Shown piece after piece: positions 1 to 8,871 of a DNA stretch of 64,000 bases. The first letter of the stretch is position 1. Every line of letters starts with the position of its first letter. Source of the stretch: Georgenia_B sunbinii (GTDB taxonomy: Bacteria; Actinomycetota; Actinomycetes; Actinomycetales; Actinomycetaceae). A program made the translations under genes and the position numbers. The stretch lies in NCBI RefSeq assembly GCF_036421855.1, contig NZ_JAZGOK010000005.1; one strand, written 5' to 3'. The notes under the pieces are model-generated. The model saw only the letters and a list, made by a program, of their open reading frames with translations. It was not told where the DNA came from and searched no databases.

Positions 1-1071
1 GACGATGCGGCCGTCGTCCGGCGTGCGAACGATGAGCCGGCCGTCGTCGACGATGAGCTCGGCGTCCCCGCCCCCGGGCACGATGATGTCGTCCGCCGCG
101 CGGGCACCGTCGCGGTCGAGCACGACCACCCGGCCGTCGCCCAAGCACGGCACGTACACCTTGCCGGCGAACACCTGCGGCGTCGTGGGCCGCGAGCAGC
201 CGATCTCGCTGACGGCGACGCTGCGCAGCTCACGGTCCGACAGCAGCAGCACGAGCCCCTGGTCGGGCACCGAGACCGGGGCGAGGTCGGCCGGAGAACG
301 TTCGGCCGGCGCCACCTCACCCTCGAGGTGGGGCACGCTCACCGCGAGGTCCGGGCCGGCGCCGATCTGGAGCACGACGCCGCCGTCGGGCGCGACCACC
401 GTGGTGCCGGCCTCGTGCGGCAGCAGCCGGGTCTGCGGGCCGGCGCCGGTGACCGGCCGGTCGGTGCCCACGCTCCACGAACCGGCGGCCTCGTTGAAGG
501 TGACCGACCGCAGCTCACCGTCGGCGGTCATCAGCCACACCTCGCCGGTGTCGTCGATGACGGCGTCGACGAGGTCGTCGGTGCGGTAGGGGCGGCCGAG
601 GTCGGCCAGCGTCAGCGGGGAGACGGCGCGCACGGTGCCCGGCTCGAGGTCGACGAGGACGACGAGCCCGCCGCCGAGCAGCACCTTGGTGCCCTCGCCG
701 TCGGTGCCGCGGGTGCCGGCGGCGATGAGGGTGGTGAGGTCGATCGAGGTGACGGCGCCGGTGGTGAGATCGGTGACGACGAGGTGCCCGTCGCGCTGGG
801 CGACCTCGAGCTCGCTGCCCGGCTCCCCCACGACCAGTCGTCGCTCGGGCTGGCCGGTGGCGGGGTTGATCTGGACGATCCGGCCGTCCTCGTCGGGCAG
901 CCAGGTCTGGCCGTCCGACATCTCCATCACGGTGCTGGCCACGCCGTTGCCGACGAGCGCGCCGACGACGAGGACCGCACCCGCGGCTGCCACGCCGGCC
1001 TCGACGAAGCCGCGCTCACGGTTGCCCCGCCGGGTCAGGCGCCGCCATGCGCCCGCGATTGTCGTTCTCAT
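1..1071 (-). CDS. Membrane-anchored extracytoplasmic protein of the type VII secretion locus (3' end outside window)
   Basis: The frame is open from an ATG at 1071 to the window edge (357 codons seen) and continues beyond position 1. A basic N-terminus is followed by one hydrophobic segment at about residues 23-45, so the rest is probably outside the membrane. The exported part is made of short beta-rich stretches of the kind DGRIVQINPATG and DLGRPYRTDDLVDAV, which resemble propeller-type repeats. It starts inside the last codons of the FtsK-type ATPase gene (TCATGA overlap), so the two are translationally coupled. Proteins of this shape, often with fibronectin or Ig-like domains further on, are common next to actinobacterial EccC-like genes, but the C-terminal half is not visible. 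I infer a structural or substrate role in secretion; no catalytic motif is seen. Confidence 0.75.
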   Translation of the reverse strand, partial: MRTTIAGAWRRLTRRGNRERGFVEAGVAAAGAVLVVGALVGNGVASTVMEMSDGQTWLPDEDGRIVQINPATGQPERRLVVGEPGSELEVAQRDGHLVVTDLTTGAVTSIDLTTLIAAGTRGTDGEGTKVLLGGGLVVLVDLEPGTVRAVSPLTLADLGRPYRTDDLVDAVIDDTGEVWLMTADGELRSVTFNEAAGSWSVGTDRPVTGAGPQTRLLPHEAGTTVVAPDGGVVLQIGAGPDLAVSVPHLEGEVAPAERSPADLAPVSVPDQGLVLLLSDRELRSVAVSEIGCSRPTTPQVFAGKVYVPCLGDGRVVVLDRDGARAADDIIVPGGGDAELIVDDGRLIVRTPDDGRIV

Positions 1072-4000
1072 GACGTCTCCTCGGTCATTCCCGGAGATAG
1101 TACGTGGACGACGTGGGTCGTCCCGCCGCTGACCAGCAGCCCGCGGCCGGGGCCGGTGAGCGGCTCGTGGCTGTTCATCGGGACCTGCGCGGAGACGAGG
1201 CTGCCGTCGGCCATCTCCGGGGCGAGCAGCACCGCGCGCCGCGAGCGCCGGAGCACCGAGGTCAGTCCCGGGATGTGCTGGCGCGAGCGCGCCTCGTCGG
1301 GGTCGGTGGCGCCGACGACGGCGGTGCGGGTGGCCGGCCCCTCGCTGACGACGGTGGACAGCGCCTCGAGCGCCCGGCGCTCCTCGCCGTTCGCCTCCCA
1401 GGCGCGCTCCCACTCGTGGACGTCGTCGATGAGCAGCAGCCGCCAGCCGCCGTCCTCGGCGGCGGTGACGCCGGTCGCCCAGTCCGCGGCCGCCGTCGGG
1501 GTGGTGAGGACGACGTCGGCCAGCTCGTCGGGCTCGGTCGGCCCGCCCGACGCCGCGACCGGTTGGTCCGCGCGGCGGCCGACGAGCACGATCTCCACCG
1601 GCGGCTCGGCGCCGCGCCGGACGAGCTGCGCCAGGCCGGCGAGGAAGCCGGTGCGCCCGGAGCGGGCGCGGCCGGTGACCAGCAGCGGGCCGCCGAGCAG
1701 CGCCAGCCCGACGGCGGAGACGACGTTCTCCTCGACGCCGAGCACAACGTCGTCGGCGGTGGGTGCCGGGAGCAGGTGCTGGGGCAGGAGCGACGGCATG
1801 ACCGGCACAGGGGCGCTGGGCTCGTTCTCGTACCGGTCGGCGACGACGCCCGCGAGCGCGTCGAGCCGATCGGCCTGCAGCGGGGTGCCGGCGCCGCCGA
1901 CGCTGGCGATCTGCACCGCGTCCTTGCCGGCGAGGCCGCGACCGGGCGCGGAGTCGGCGTCGAGGACGTCGGCGGGGACGCCGAGCATGGCGTAGTCGTC
2001 GATCACGGTCATCCGCAGTACGAGCCGTTGGCCGAAAGCGGCCTGCAGCGCGCTCGGCAGTCCGGTGCGCTGCGGCGCGGTGGCGGTGACGTGCACGCCG
2101 CAGCGGCGGCCCTCCTGCAGGATCGTCACGAGCTGCTCGCCGTGCTGGCGGCGCAGCGACCCGCCGCCCTCGAGCGCCTCCATCACCGCTGGCAGGTTGT
2201 CGACGAGCAGGTGGATGCGCCGCATCGGCTCGCCCACCTGGGCGAGGGCGCCGATGTCGGCGACGCCGTGGGCGGCGAGCACGGCGCCGCGGTGCTCGAC
2301 GGTGCGGTGGAGCATCCGGATGAGGCGCAGCACCCGCTCGAGCTGCTGGACCGGGACGACGCCACCGACCGACGGCAGCCGCTCAGCAACCGAGAGGCCG
2401 CCGCCACCGGCGTCGATCGCGTAGACGCACGGCGGGGCCGGCTCGTCCGCGGCGGTGACCGTGGCGGCGAGGGTGCGCAGCAGCTCGGTCTTGCCGGAGC
2501 CGGAGGCACCGAACACGAGCAGGTGCCCGGCGCGGCCGTAGTCGACCACCCACGGCAGCTGCTGCTGCTCAGCCGGTCGGTCGACCATGCCGAGCAGCGC
2601 CTGGCCGGGGCCTTGGGCTGCCGACGTGAGGCCGTCGGCGTGCTCGTCGTCGCCGAGCACGAACCGGCCCGGCGCCGTCGCGGCGACCGGCATGACCTCG
2701 GGCATCGCCGGCAGCCACGGCCGCTTGGGCGCCGGCCGCCCGGAGCGCCGGAACGCCGTCGTCGTGCCGGTGACGATCCGCTCCAGGTCGGTCTGCGAGT
2801 GCTCGCCCCCACGCCCCTCCTCGCCCACAGCCGACTTGTCCCCCACAGCCGACTTATCGCCGACAGCAGAGTTGTCTGCTCCCGTCGACAATCCCGCTCT
2901 CGCGGCAAGAGGGGCTCCCGTCGACAATCCCGTTCTCGCGGCAAGGGGGGCTCCCGTGGACAATCCCGCTCTCGCGGCAAGAGGGGCTCCCGTGGACAAT
3001 CCCGCTCTCGCGGCAAGGGGGGTGGGGGCGGTGGGGGCGGGGGCGGCGAGGGGGCGCACGGTGAAGGGCTCGACCCGCACCCGGTCACGCTGCTCGGCGA
3101 CCTGCTCGCGGGCCCCGACCCAGGCGACCTGCACCAGCTCGCGGGTGCCGTGCCCGGTGCGCCGCAGCCAGGCCCGGCCGGGGGTGCGGCGGGAGATCGA
3201 GGCCGCGTCGGGGGCGTCGATGACGTCGACGGAGTCGTCGGTCGACGCGACCCGCAGCGCGATACGCAGGTCGGTGTTGGCCTTGATCTGCGGAGTCACC
3301 ACCCCCGCCGGCCGCTGGGTAGCGAGCAGCATGTGCATGCCGAGGGAGCGGCCGCGCTGGGCGATGGAGACCATGCCGTCGACGAACTCGGGCACCTCGG
3401 CGAGCAGCGCGGCGAACTCGTCGACGCAGATGAGCATCGACGGCGGCGCGACCTCGGGGTGGCTGGCCTCGAGCGCCATGAGGTCCTTGGCGCCGTACTC
3501 GTTGAGCAGGTGCTCGCGCGACGTCAGCTCGGCGTGGAGCGAGATCAGTGCCCGCTGCACCAGCGCCGGCGTGAGGTCGGTGATGTAGCCGACGGTGTGC
3601 GGCAGCTCGGCGCACTCGCGGAACGCGGCGCCGCCCTTGTAGTCGACGAGCAGGAAGTTGATGCGCGACGGCGGGTTGTTCAGCGCCAGGGAGCTGATGA
3701 GCGACTGCAGCAGCTCGCTCTTGCCGGCGCCGGTGGTGCCGGCGACCAGCCCGTGCGGGCCGTCCTCGCGCAGGTCGATGGTGACGACGCCGTCGGCCCC
3801 GGCGCCGAGCTGGGCGCGCAGCCCGCGGCTGGTGTGCCAGCGGGCGAGGATCGCGTCGGCGTCGTCGGGCACCGGCAGGTCCGCGGTGAGGCCGGGCAGC
3901 CGGACCTGCTGCGGGACGAGCGCCTCGGCGCCGATGGTCGCCGCCTCGTCGACGTAGCCGGACAGTGCGCGGGCGGTGCGCCAGGCGCCGGCGAGGTCGA

Positions 4001-5651
4001 GCTGGTCGATGCTCGTCAGCGGCGAGACCCCGCCGCGGTCGCGGACCTTGATCGCCGAGTCGGCGAGGTCCACCGCGAGACCGGTGGCGGCCGGCACCTC
4101 CTCGAGGTGCTCGCCGAGCCACAGCAGCCGCAGCCGCCGCTCGGGGTCCGCGGCGACGGCGGCGAGCTGCTCGACCAGCCGACGCGGCAGCCCGGCGTGC
4201 TCGTCGACGATGCACAGCGTGTGGCTGGCCCCACCGTCGGCGGAGAGGACATCGGCGACCAGCGACTGCGACTCCCCCGCCCCGACGGCGACGCACGGGC
4301 CGCCGCCGCTGCGCTGCGCGGCGTGGGGCAGCCAGCGCAGCCACGACTCGATGCCCGACCGGCGCGGGCCCAGCGCCGCGGCGATCGTCAGGTCCGTCGG
4401 CGAGTGGGAGACGCCGAGCCGGACGAGGACGGCGCGGGCCCACGCGTCGACGGTCTCCGGGGCGCCGGTGGCGGCGACGAGCGCGTGCTCGGCGAACGGC
4501 ACGGGGACCGGCTGGTCGGCGAGGGTCGCGCGCTGGCCGACGGCGGTCGCGGCCTCGGCGCGCAGCGTGCGGTCCCCGCCGGTGGGCAGCTTGCCGCGCA
4601 CGAGCGCGGGGCGCGGGCCGCGGCCGGCGCGGGCGGTGAGGAAGTCGGCGTCGTCGGCCTGGCGCACCCACACCCGATGGTGGCGTGACGTCGCACGGCT
4701 ACGGACGACGGCGAGGTCCGGCTCGTCGTCCTCGGCGTGCTCGCGCTGGTGCGCGGCGGCGGTGTCGAGCGTGGTGAGGACGCCGGCGACGTCGGAGCGC
4801 CAGAGCCGTGCCTCGGTCTCGTGCTCGCGGCGTGCCTGGCGCTTCTGCACGACGTGGTTGACGACCATCATCATCGGGAATCCGAGCATGAAGACCAGCG
4901 AGATCGGGCTGCGGGACCACGCGAACATCGCGCCGCCCATGAGTGCCGGCATGAGCATCATCGGCCACGGGAACGGGATGTGGCGCGGGGACGCCGGCGG
5001 GCTGGGGATCTCGAGCTCGGCGGCGACGACCGACTCGCCGAACCGCGGCGGTCGCAGCACGCTGCGGCCCCGGGCCGGGGCGGCGCCCTCGCGCACGGTG
5101 AGGACGGTGTCGCCGAGCTCGATGCGGTCGCCCCACGCGAGGGGGGTCGTGGTCGTCACCGGCCGGCCGTCGACCCGGGTGCCGTGCGCCGAGCCGGTGT
5201 CCCGCACGAGCGGGGTCTCGGCGAGCATGAGCTGGGCGTGGTCGCGGCTGACGAGCGGGTCGGTCAGCCGGACACCGGCGTCGGCGCCGCGGCCGACGGT
5301 GACGACGTCACCGGTGATCGGCACCTGCAGCCCGGCGTCCGGCCCGGCGAGCACGTGGGCGACGGCGCGAGCGCGGACGGCGGCCGCGGGCCGGGTGAGC
5401 CAGTCCTCGGTCACCGAGGTGACGGTGAGGACATCGCCGTCGTGCAGGCCGGCGTCGGTGAGCCGGCGGGAGGCGGGCCACGGGCGGCCGTCGGTGGTGG
5501 GGGCGAGCAGCAGCTTGCTGCCGCCGCCCGAGAGGTGAGCCCCGAGGCCGGCGGCGAGGTCGGCGACCGAGCCGTCCGGCTCCGCACTGACGACGACGTC
5601 GACTGCGGAGAGCTGGCTCTCCGCACTCGGCAACACACTCAACCGCCACAT
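1068..5651 (-). CDS. eccC-like: EccC/EssC-like type VII secretion ATPase (Ubl-FHA-2TM-FtsK/SpoIIIE x3)
   Basis: This is the motor ATPase of a type VII secretion system, 1527 aa. Residues 1-80 look like a ubiquitin/YukD-type fold (ending LTDAGLHDGDVLTV). Residues 97-188 are an FHA domain (VGRG, SRDHA, GSAHGTRVDG). Two membrane segments lie near 229-245 and 250-267. Three FtsK/SpoIIIE domains follow: domain 1 has Walker A GTTGAGKSE near 638 and Walker B ICVDEF; domain 2 has GASGSGKTE near 1047 and LLVDNL; domain 3 is degenerate (GRARSGRTG near 1325, LLLIDD). I chose the ATG at 5651 because GGAGAGGGA lies about 8 nt upstream and the protein aligns from MWRL; an ATG at 5723 would add 24 unlikely residues. 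The linker between domains 1 and 2 carries four 12-residue repeats encoded by 36-bp tandem DNA. The FHA head resembles Firmicutes EssC more than mycobacterial EccC. Its promoter has the palindrome shared with the other secretion genes. Confidence 0.93.
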   Translation of the reverse strand: MWRLSVLPSAESQLSAVDVVVSAEPDGSVADLAAGLGAHLSGGGSKLLLAPTTDGRPWPASRRLTDAGLHDGDVLTVTSVTEDWLTRPAAAVRARAVAHVLAGPDAGLQVPITGDVVTVGRGADAGVRLTDPLVSRDHAQLMLAETPLVRDTGSAHGTRVDGRPVTTTTPLAWGDRIELGDTVLTVREGAAPARGRSVLRPPRFGESVVAAELEIPSPPASPRHIPFPWPMMLMPALMGGAMFAWSRSPISLVFMLGFPMMMVVNHVVQKRQARREHETEARLWRSDVAGVLTTLDTAAAHQREHAEDDEPDLAVVRSRATSRHHRVWVRQADDADFLTARAGRGPRPALVRGKLPTGGDRTLRAEAATAVGQRATLADQPVPVPFAEHALVAATGAPETVDAWARAVLVRLGVSHSPTDLTIAAALGPRRSGIESWLRWLPHAAQRSGGGPCVAVGAGESQSLVADVLSADGGASHTLCIVDEHAGLPRRLVEQLAAVAADPERRLRLLWLGEHLEEVPAATGLAVDLADSAIKVRDRGGVSPLTSIDQLDLAGAWRTARALSGYVDEAATIGAEALVPQQVRLPGLTADLPVPDDADAILARWHTSRGLRAQLGAGADGVVTIDLREDGPHGLVAGTTGAGKSELLQSLISSLALNNPPSRINFLLVDYKGGAAFRECAELPHTVGYITDLTPALVQRALISLHAELTSREHLLNEYGAKDLMALEASHPEVAPPSMLICVDEFAALLAEVPEFVDGMVSIAQRGRSLGMHMLLATQRPAGVVTPQIKANTDLRIALRVASTDDSVDVIDAPDAASISRRTPGRAWLRRTGHGTRELVQVAWVGAREQVAEQRDRVRVEPFTVRPLAAPAPTAPTPLAARAGLSTGAPLAARAGLSTGAPLAARTGLSTGAPLAARAGLSTGADNSAVGDKSAVGDKSAVGEEGRGGEHSQTDLERIVTGTTTAFRRSGRPAPKRPWLPAMPEVMPVAATAPGRFVLGDDEHADGLTSAAQGPGQALLGMVDRPAEQQQLPWVVDYGRAGHLLVFGASGSGKTELLRTLAATVTAADEPAPPCVYAIDAGGGGLSVAERLPSVGGVVPVQQLERVLRLIRMLHRTVEHRGAVLAAHGVADIGALAQVGEPMRRIHLLVDNLPAVMEALEGGGSLRRQHGEQLVTILQEGRRCGVHVTATAPQRTGLPSALQAAFGQRLVLRMTVIDDYAMLGVPADVLDADSAPGRGLAGKDAVQIASVGGAGTPLQADRLDALAGVVADRYENEPSAPVPVMPSLLPQHLLPAPTADDVVLGVEENVVSAVGLALLGGPLLVTGRARSGRTGFLAGLAQLVRRGAEPPVEIVLVGRRADQPVAASGGPTEPDELADVVLTTPTAAADWATGVTAAEDGGWRLLLIDDVHEWERAWEANGEERRALEALSTVVSEGPATRTAVVGATDPDEARSRQHIPGLTSVLRRSRRAVLLAPEMADGSLVSAQVPMNSHEPLTGPGRGLLVSGGTTHVVHVLSPGMTEETS
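2878..3021. repeat. Four tandem 36-bp repeats inside the EccC-like gene, plus three shorter relatives
   Basis: Four head-to-tail 36-bp units start at 2878, 2914, 2950 and 2986 with one or two differences each. They keep the reading frame and encode LAARAGLSTGAP four times. Just to the left (2826-2877) are three shorter related units encoding (D/N)(K/N)SAVG. All contain the core GACAATCCCGCT or its variants. The same core, as CGACAGCGGGATTGTCC, recurs in intergenic DNA at 59289-59523 and once at 30197-30215. This looks like a dispersed repeat that landed in and expanded a protein linker. Confidence 0.9.
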
Positions 5652-5704
5652 CGCGTGGTCCCTCTCCGTCACCTCGCCGGCGCTGCTGCCGGCGTCTGGG
5701 AACG

Positions 5705-5756
5705 ACGCTAGGGAGCGCGCCACACCCGGTCCAGCGCGGGAGGGGTGGAAACTTCC
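5705..5756 (-). promoter_or_regulatory. Type VII regulon promoter upstream of the EccC-like gene
   Basis: Read on the minus strand, a perfect palindrome GGAAGTTTCC (5747-5756) is followed by ACCCC. A -35-like TGGACC lies at 5728-5733, and a -10 TAGCGT at 5705-5710 with 17-bp spacing. The palindrome ends exactly 36 nt before the -10. The same layout occurs before the genes starting at 10680 and 11071, which is the main reason to believe it. Confidence 0.65.
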
Positions 5757-5806
5757 GCAATCGACAGCTCGGCCGCCGTCGTCGTCGAGGCTGAGACACT
5801 GGACTC

Positions 5807-6199
5807 ATGGTCAAGAATCTGCTCGGTCCCGAGCCCACCTACCTGCCCGACGACCACCCCGACATGGTCGCCCGCGCGGCGCTGGCCGACGGCGAGGACT
5901 TGCGTTCGGTCGCCGCTCGCCTCCCGGCAGCGAGCCACGTGTGGGCGCTGCTGGCCCAGGACGCGATGGCGTCCGACGACCCGGTCGCCTCCTACGCCTT
6001 CGCCCGCACCGGCTACCACCGCGGCCTCGACGCCCTTCGTCGCGCCGGCTGGCGCGGCCAGGGTCCGATCCCGGCCGACCACGTCCCCAACCAGGGATTC
6101 CTCGCCGCTCTGACCGCGCTGGCCGACGCCGCCGCCGCCATCGGCGAGGAGGAGGAAGCGGCGCGCTGCCGCACCTTCCTCGCCGATGCGGTGGCCTGA
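5807..6199 (+). CDS. DUF3151 family protein
   Basis: This is a 130-aa soluble protein recognisable as DUF3151 from its opening KNLLGPEPTYLPDDHP and its helical middle (YAFARTGYHRGLDALRRAGWRGQGPIP...NQGFLAAL). The family is nearly confined to actinobacteria and has no known biochemical function. There is no signal peptide or membrane segment. No convincing Shine-Dalgarno sequence precedes the ATG (CACTGGACTC), so the message may be leaderless or weakly translated. It is divergent from the EccC-like gene across a 155-bp gap that also holds the type VII promoter. I have no evidence that it takes part in secretion; it may just be a housekeeping neighbour. Confidence 0.85.
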   Translation: MVKNLLGPEPTYLPDDHPDMVARAALADGEDLRSVAARLPAASHVWALLAQDAMASDDPVASYAFARTGYHRGLDALRRAGWRGQGPIPADHVPNQGFLAALTALADAAAAIGEEEEAARCRTFLADAVA

Positions 6200-6385
6200 C
6201 GCTCACCGCCCGGAAGTCCCGGGCGTCCCGGCCACTGGTCACTCCCGGTGGCCGGGACCGCCACGCCTGGGACGGAAGTCCTAGCCCGGTCGCCTTTAGT
6301 TGGACTATCCTCTCGATCTGCGATGCGAGTGCGGAAAGACCCGCGCCCTCCCTCTGCGTATCGTCAGTGAAAGGACATCTTCAGC

Positions 6386-8764
6386 ATGCGCCCCTCCACA
6401 AGTGCTGCGGTGGCCCTGGGAGCAGCCCTATCCATGGCAGCACCCCTCGCCGCCGGCCCCGCCGCGCTCGCGTCACCTCCCCCCATGACGCCCGTCGTCA
6501 CCGCAGCCCCCGCCGCCGACGACGTCACCCGCCACGGCAACACCTACTACCTGTCCGACAACCGTTCCCAGGCAGCCGCCAAGGTCGTCACCTACGGCCG
6601 GCCTGACGACCTCGTCTACGTGGGTGACTGGGACGGCGACGGCATCGACACGCTCGCAGTGCGCCGTGGCGACACCTTCCACTTCTCCAACTCCCTCACC
6701 GGCGGGCCGGCAGACGTCGTCGTCACCTACGGCCGGCCGCAGGACGAGATCCTCGTGGGCGACTGGGACGGCGACGGCACCGACACCCTCGCCGTACGCC
6801 GGGGATCGACGTATCACGTGAAGAACTCGCTGCGCGGCGGCACGGCGGACAGCGTCGTGCGCTACGGCCGGGGCGACGACGTCGTGCTCATCGGCGACTG
6901 GGACGGCGACGGCCGCGACACCTTCGCGGTGCGGCGCGGCTTCCACTACTACGTCAACAACACGATGACCTCCGGGCCGGCGACGACGGTGGTGTGCTTC
7001 GGGCGCAACAACGACGAGGTCTACACCGGTGACTGGAACGGCTCCGGCGATGACTCGCTCGCCGTGCGGCGCAGCTCCCAGTACTTCCTCAGCGAGCAGC
7101 TGCGGTCCGGACCGGCAGAGCGCTCGGTCCGCTACGGCCGACCCGACGACATCTCGATCGTCGGCGACTGGGACGGCGACGGCACCGACTCTCTCGGCAT
7201 CCGGCGCGCGACGTCCGGCGTCGGCAACCAGCCCGGGCCGGTGGAGCCGCCAACCGAGGAGGGCTTCACCGAGCCGCTCGCCATCCCGCCGCTGGCCGAC
7301 TCCCGCGTGGACGAGGACGGCACCCGGGTCTTCGAGCTGACCGCGCAGGAGGGCACCATGTCCTTCCACCCGGGCGAGGAGACCAGCACCTGGGGCTTCA
7401 ACGGCGACTTCCTCGGCCCCACGCTGCGCGCCCGGCAGGGTGAGCAGGTGGCGGTGGAGTTCACCAACGCCATCGACGAGACGACCAGCGTCCACTGGCA
7501 CGGCATGCACCTGCCCCCGGAGATGGACGGCGGCCCGCACCAGGAGGTCGAGCCGGGCGGCACCTGGCGGCCCACCTGGCTCATCGACCAGCCCGCCGCG
7601 ACGCTCTGGTACCACCCGCACCCGCACGGCCTCACCGAGAAGCACGTCTACCGCGGACTGTCCGGCATGTTCATCCTCGACGACGCCACCAGTGACGCGT
7701 CGGGGCTGCCGCAGGAGTACGGGGTGGACGACATCCCGCTGATCGTGCAGGACAAGGACTTCGACGAGGACGGCGAGCTCACGCTGGTCTCCCCGCTGCC
7801 CAGCGGCGTCATGGGGAAGACGATCATGGTCAACGGCACCGTTGGTGCCGTCCAGGAAGTCACCACCGAGCGGGTGCGGCTGCGCCTGCTCAACGGGTCG
7901 ACGCTGCGGAGCTACAACTTCGGCTTCGACGACAACCGTTCCTTCCAGCTCGTCGCCACCGACGGCGGCCTGCTCGAGGAGCCCCACGAGACCAACCGGA
8001 TCCAGCTCACCCCCGCCGAGCGGGCCGAGATCGTCGTCGAGCTGGAGCCGGGCGAGGACATCATGCTGCGCTCCTACCCGCAGCGGCTCGGCGTCATCGC
8101 CGACCCGGAGGGGTACGGCACCTTGCAGACCCGCGACATCCTGCGGCTGCAGGCGGCCGACGAGCTCGCGCCGTCGACCGAGATCGCCGAGCAGCTGTCG
8201 GACTACGAACGGCTGTCGGAGGCCGACGCCACCGTCACCCGCCACTTCGAGATGGAGAACCTACGACTCAACGGCCAGCTGATGGACATGAGCCGCATCG
8301 ACGAGGTAGTCACCGTCGGCACCACCGAGATCTGGGAGATCACCAACCTCGACAGCATCCCGCACAACTTCCACATCCATGACGTGCAGTTCGAGGTGCT
8401 GTCGATCGACGGCGCGGCGCCGCCGCCCGAGCTGGCGGGCCGCAAGGACACCATCTACACCGAGCCGCAGCGCGAGTACCGCCTGATCATGCGGTTTGAG
8501 AACTACACCAGCGCCGAGTTCCCGTACATGTACCACTGCCACCTGCTGCGTCACGAGGACTTCGGGCTCATGGGCCAGTTCCTCGTGCTCGAGCCGGGCG
8601 CCGAGCCGCCCACCGACCTGCCCGACACCGGCCACCACCACGCCGACGACGGCGGCGGTGGCGGTGCCGACGAAGGCGGTGGCGGTGCCGACGACGACGG
8701 CGGTGGTGCCGTTGAAGATGACGACGGTGGCGCCGACGAAGCCGGCGGCCACCGGGACCACTGA
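6386..8764 (+). CDS. Secreted FG-GAP-like repeat / multicopper oxidase fusion
   Basis: This is a 792-aa exported protein. An N-terminal signal peptide ends near ALASPPP. Residues about 60-275 hold five or six tandem units of about 43 aa with the acidic core GDWDGDGxDTLAVRRG, like FG-GAP/VCBS calcium-binding blades. From about residue 300 follows a laccase/CueO-like multicopper oxidase with all four copper motifs: VHWHGMH (about 369), LWYHPHPHG (about 409), HNFHIHD (about 659) and HCHLLRHEDFGLM (about 717, with Cys for T1 copper and an axial Met). The last 45 residues are a low-complexity Gly/Asp/His tail. The start follows GAAAGGA at about 11 nt. Such enzymes oxidise phenols, bilirubin-like compounds or Cu(I)/Mn(II); the substrate here is unknown. 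The repeat domain may bind the cell surface or a polymer. The fusion order is unusual. Confidence 0.9.
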   Translation: MRPSTSAAVALGAALSMAAPLAAGPAALASPPPMTPVVTAAPAADDVTRHGNTYYLSDNRSQAAAKVVTYGRPDDLVYVGDWDGDGIDTLAVRRGDTFHFSNSLTGGPADVVVTYGRPQDEILVGDWDGDGTDTLAVRRGSTYHVKNSLRGGTADSVVRYGRGDDVVLIGDWDGDGRDTFAVRRGFHYYVNNTMTSGPATTVVCFGRNNDEVYTGDWNGSGDDSLAVRRSSQYFLSEQLRSGPAERSVRYGRPDDISIVGDWDGDGTDSLGIRRATSGVGNQPGPVEPPTEEGFTEPLAIPPLADSRVDEDGTRVFELTAQEGTMSFHPGEETSTWGFNGDFLGPTLRARQGEQVAVEFTNAIDETTSVHWHGMHLPPEMDGGPHQEVEPGGTWRPTWLIDQPAATLWYHPHPHGLTEKHVYRGLSGMFILDDATSDASGLPQEYGVDDIPLIVQDKDFDEDGELTLVSPLPSGVMGKTIMVNGTVGAVQEVTTERVRLRLLNGSTLRSYNFGFDDNRSFQLVATDGGLLEEPHETNRIQLTPAERAEIVVELEPGEDIMLRSYPQRLGVIADPEGYGTLQTRDILRLQAADELAPSTEIAEQLSDYERLSEADATVTRHFEMENLRLNGQLMDMSRIDEVVTVGTTEIWEITNLDSIPHNFHIHDVQFEVLSIDGAAPPPELAGRKDTIYTEPQREYRLIMRFENYTSAEFPYMYHCHLLRHEDFGLMGQFLVLEPGAEPPTDLPDTGHHHADDGGGGGADEGGGGADDDGGGAVEDDDGGADEAGGHRDH

Positions 8765-8803
8765 CCCGGCGCCGAGCGGCACCGAGCAACCGCCGGCACG
8801 ACG

Positions 8804-8858
8804 AACGAGCCCGGGGCGGGCCGGGCACCTCAGACGAGGTGCCCGGCCCGGGCTCGTT
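8804..8858. terminator. Bidirectional hairpin terminator between convergent genes
   Basis: A very strong inverted repeat lies between the convergent oxidase and WXG100 genes. The left arm (AACGAGCCCGGG..., with a 5-nt bulge) pairs with the right arm ...CCCGGGCTCGTT, giving about 23 paired bases around a 2-nt loop. There is no long U tract, as is usual in high-GC actinobacteria. Confidence 0.8.
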
Positions 8859-8871
8859 GCTTGCCGCGCGA

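Noticed and set aside
2878..3021. 36-bp repeats taken as a CRISPR array
   Set aside because: The units are directly contiguous, have no spacers and lie in frame within a conserved gene; there are no cas genes nearby.
1104..4688. Long plus-strand reading frame opposite the EccC-like gene
   Set aside because: It is an antisense shadow caused by high GC; its translation is biased to R, G, A, P and has no domain, while the minus strand has clear ATPase motifs.
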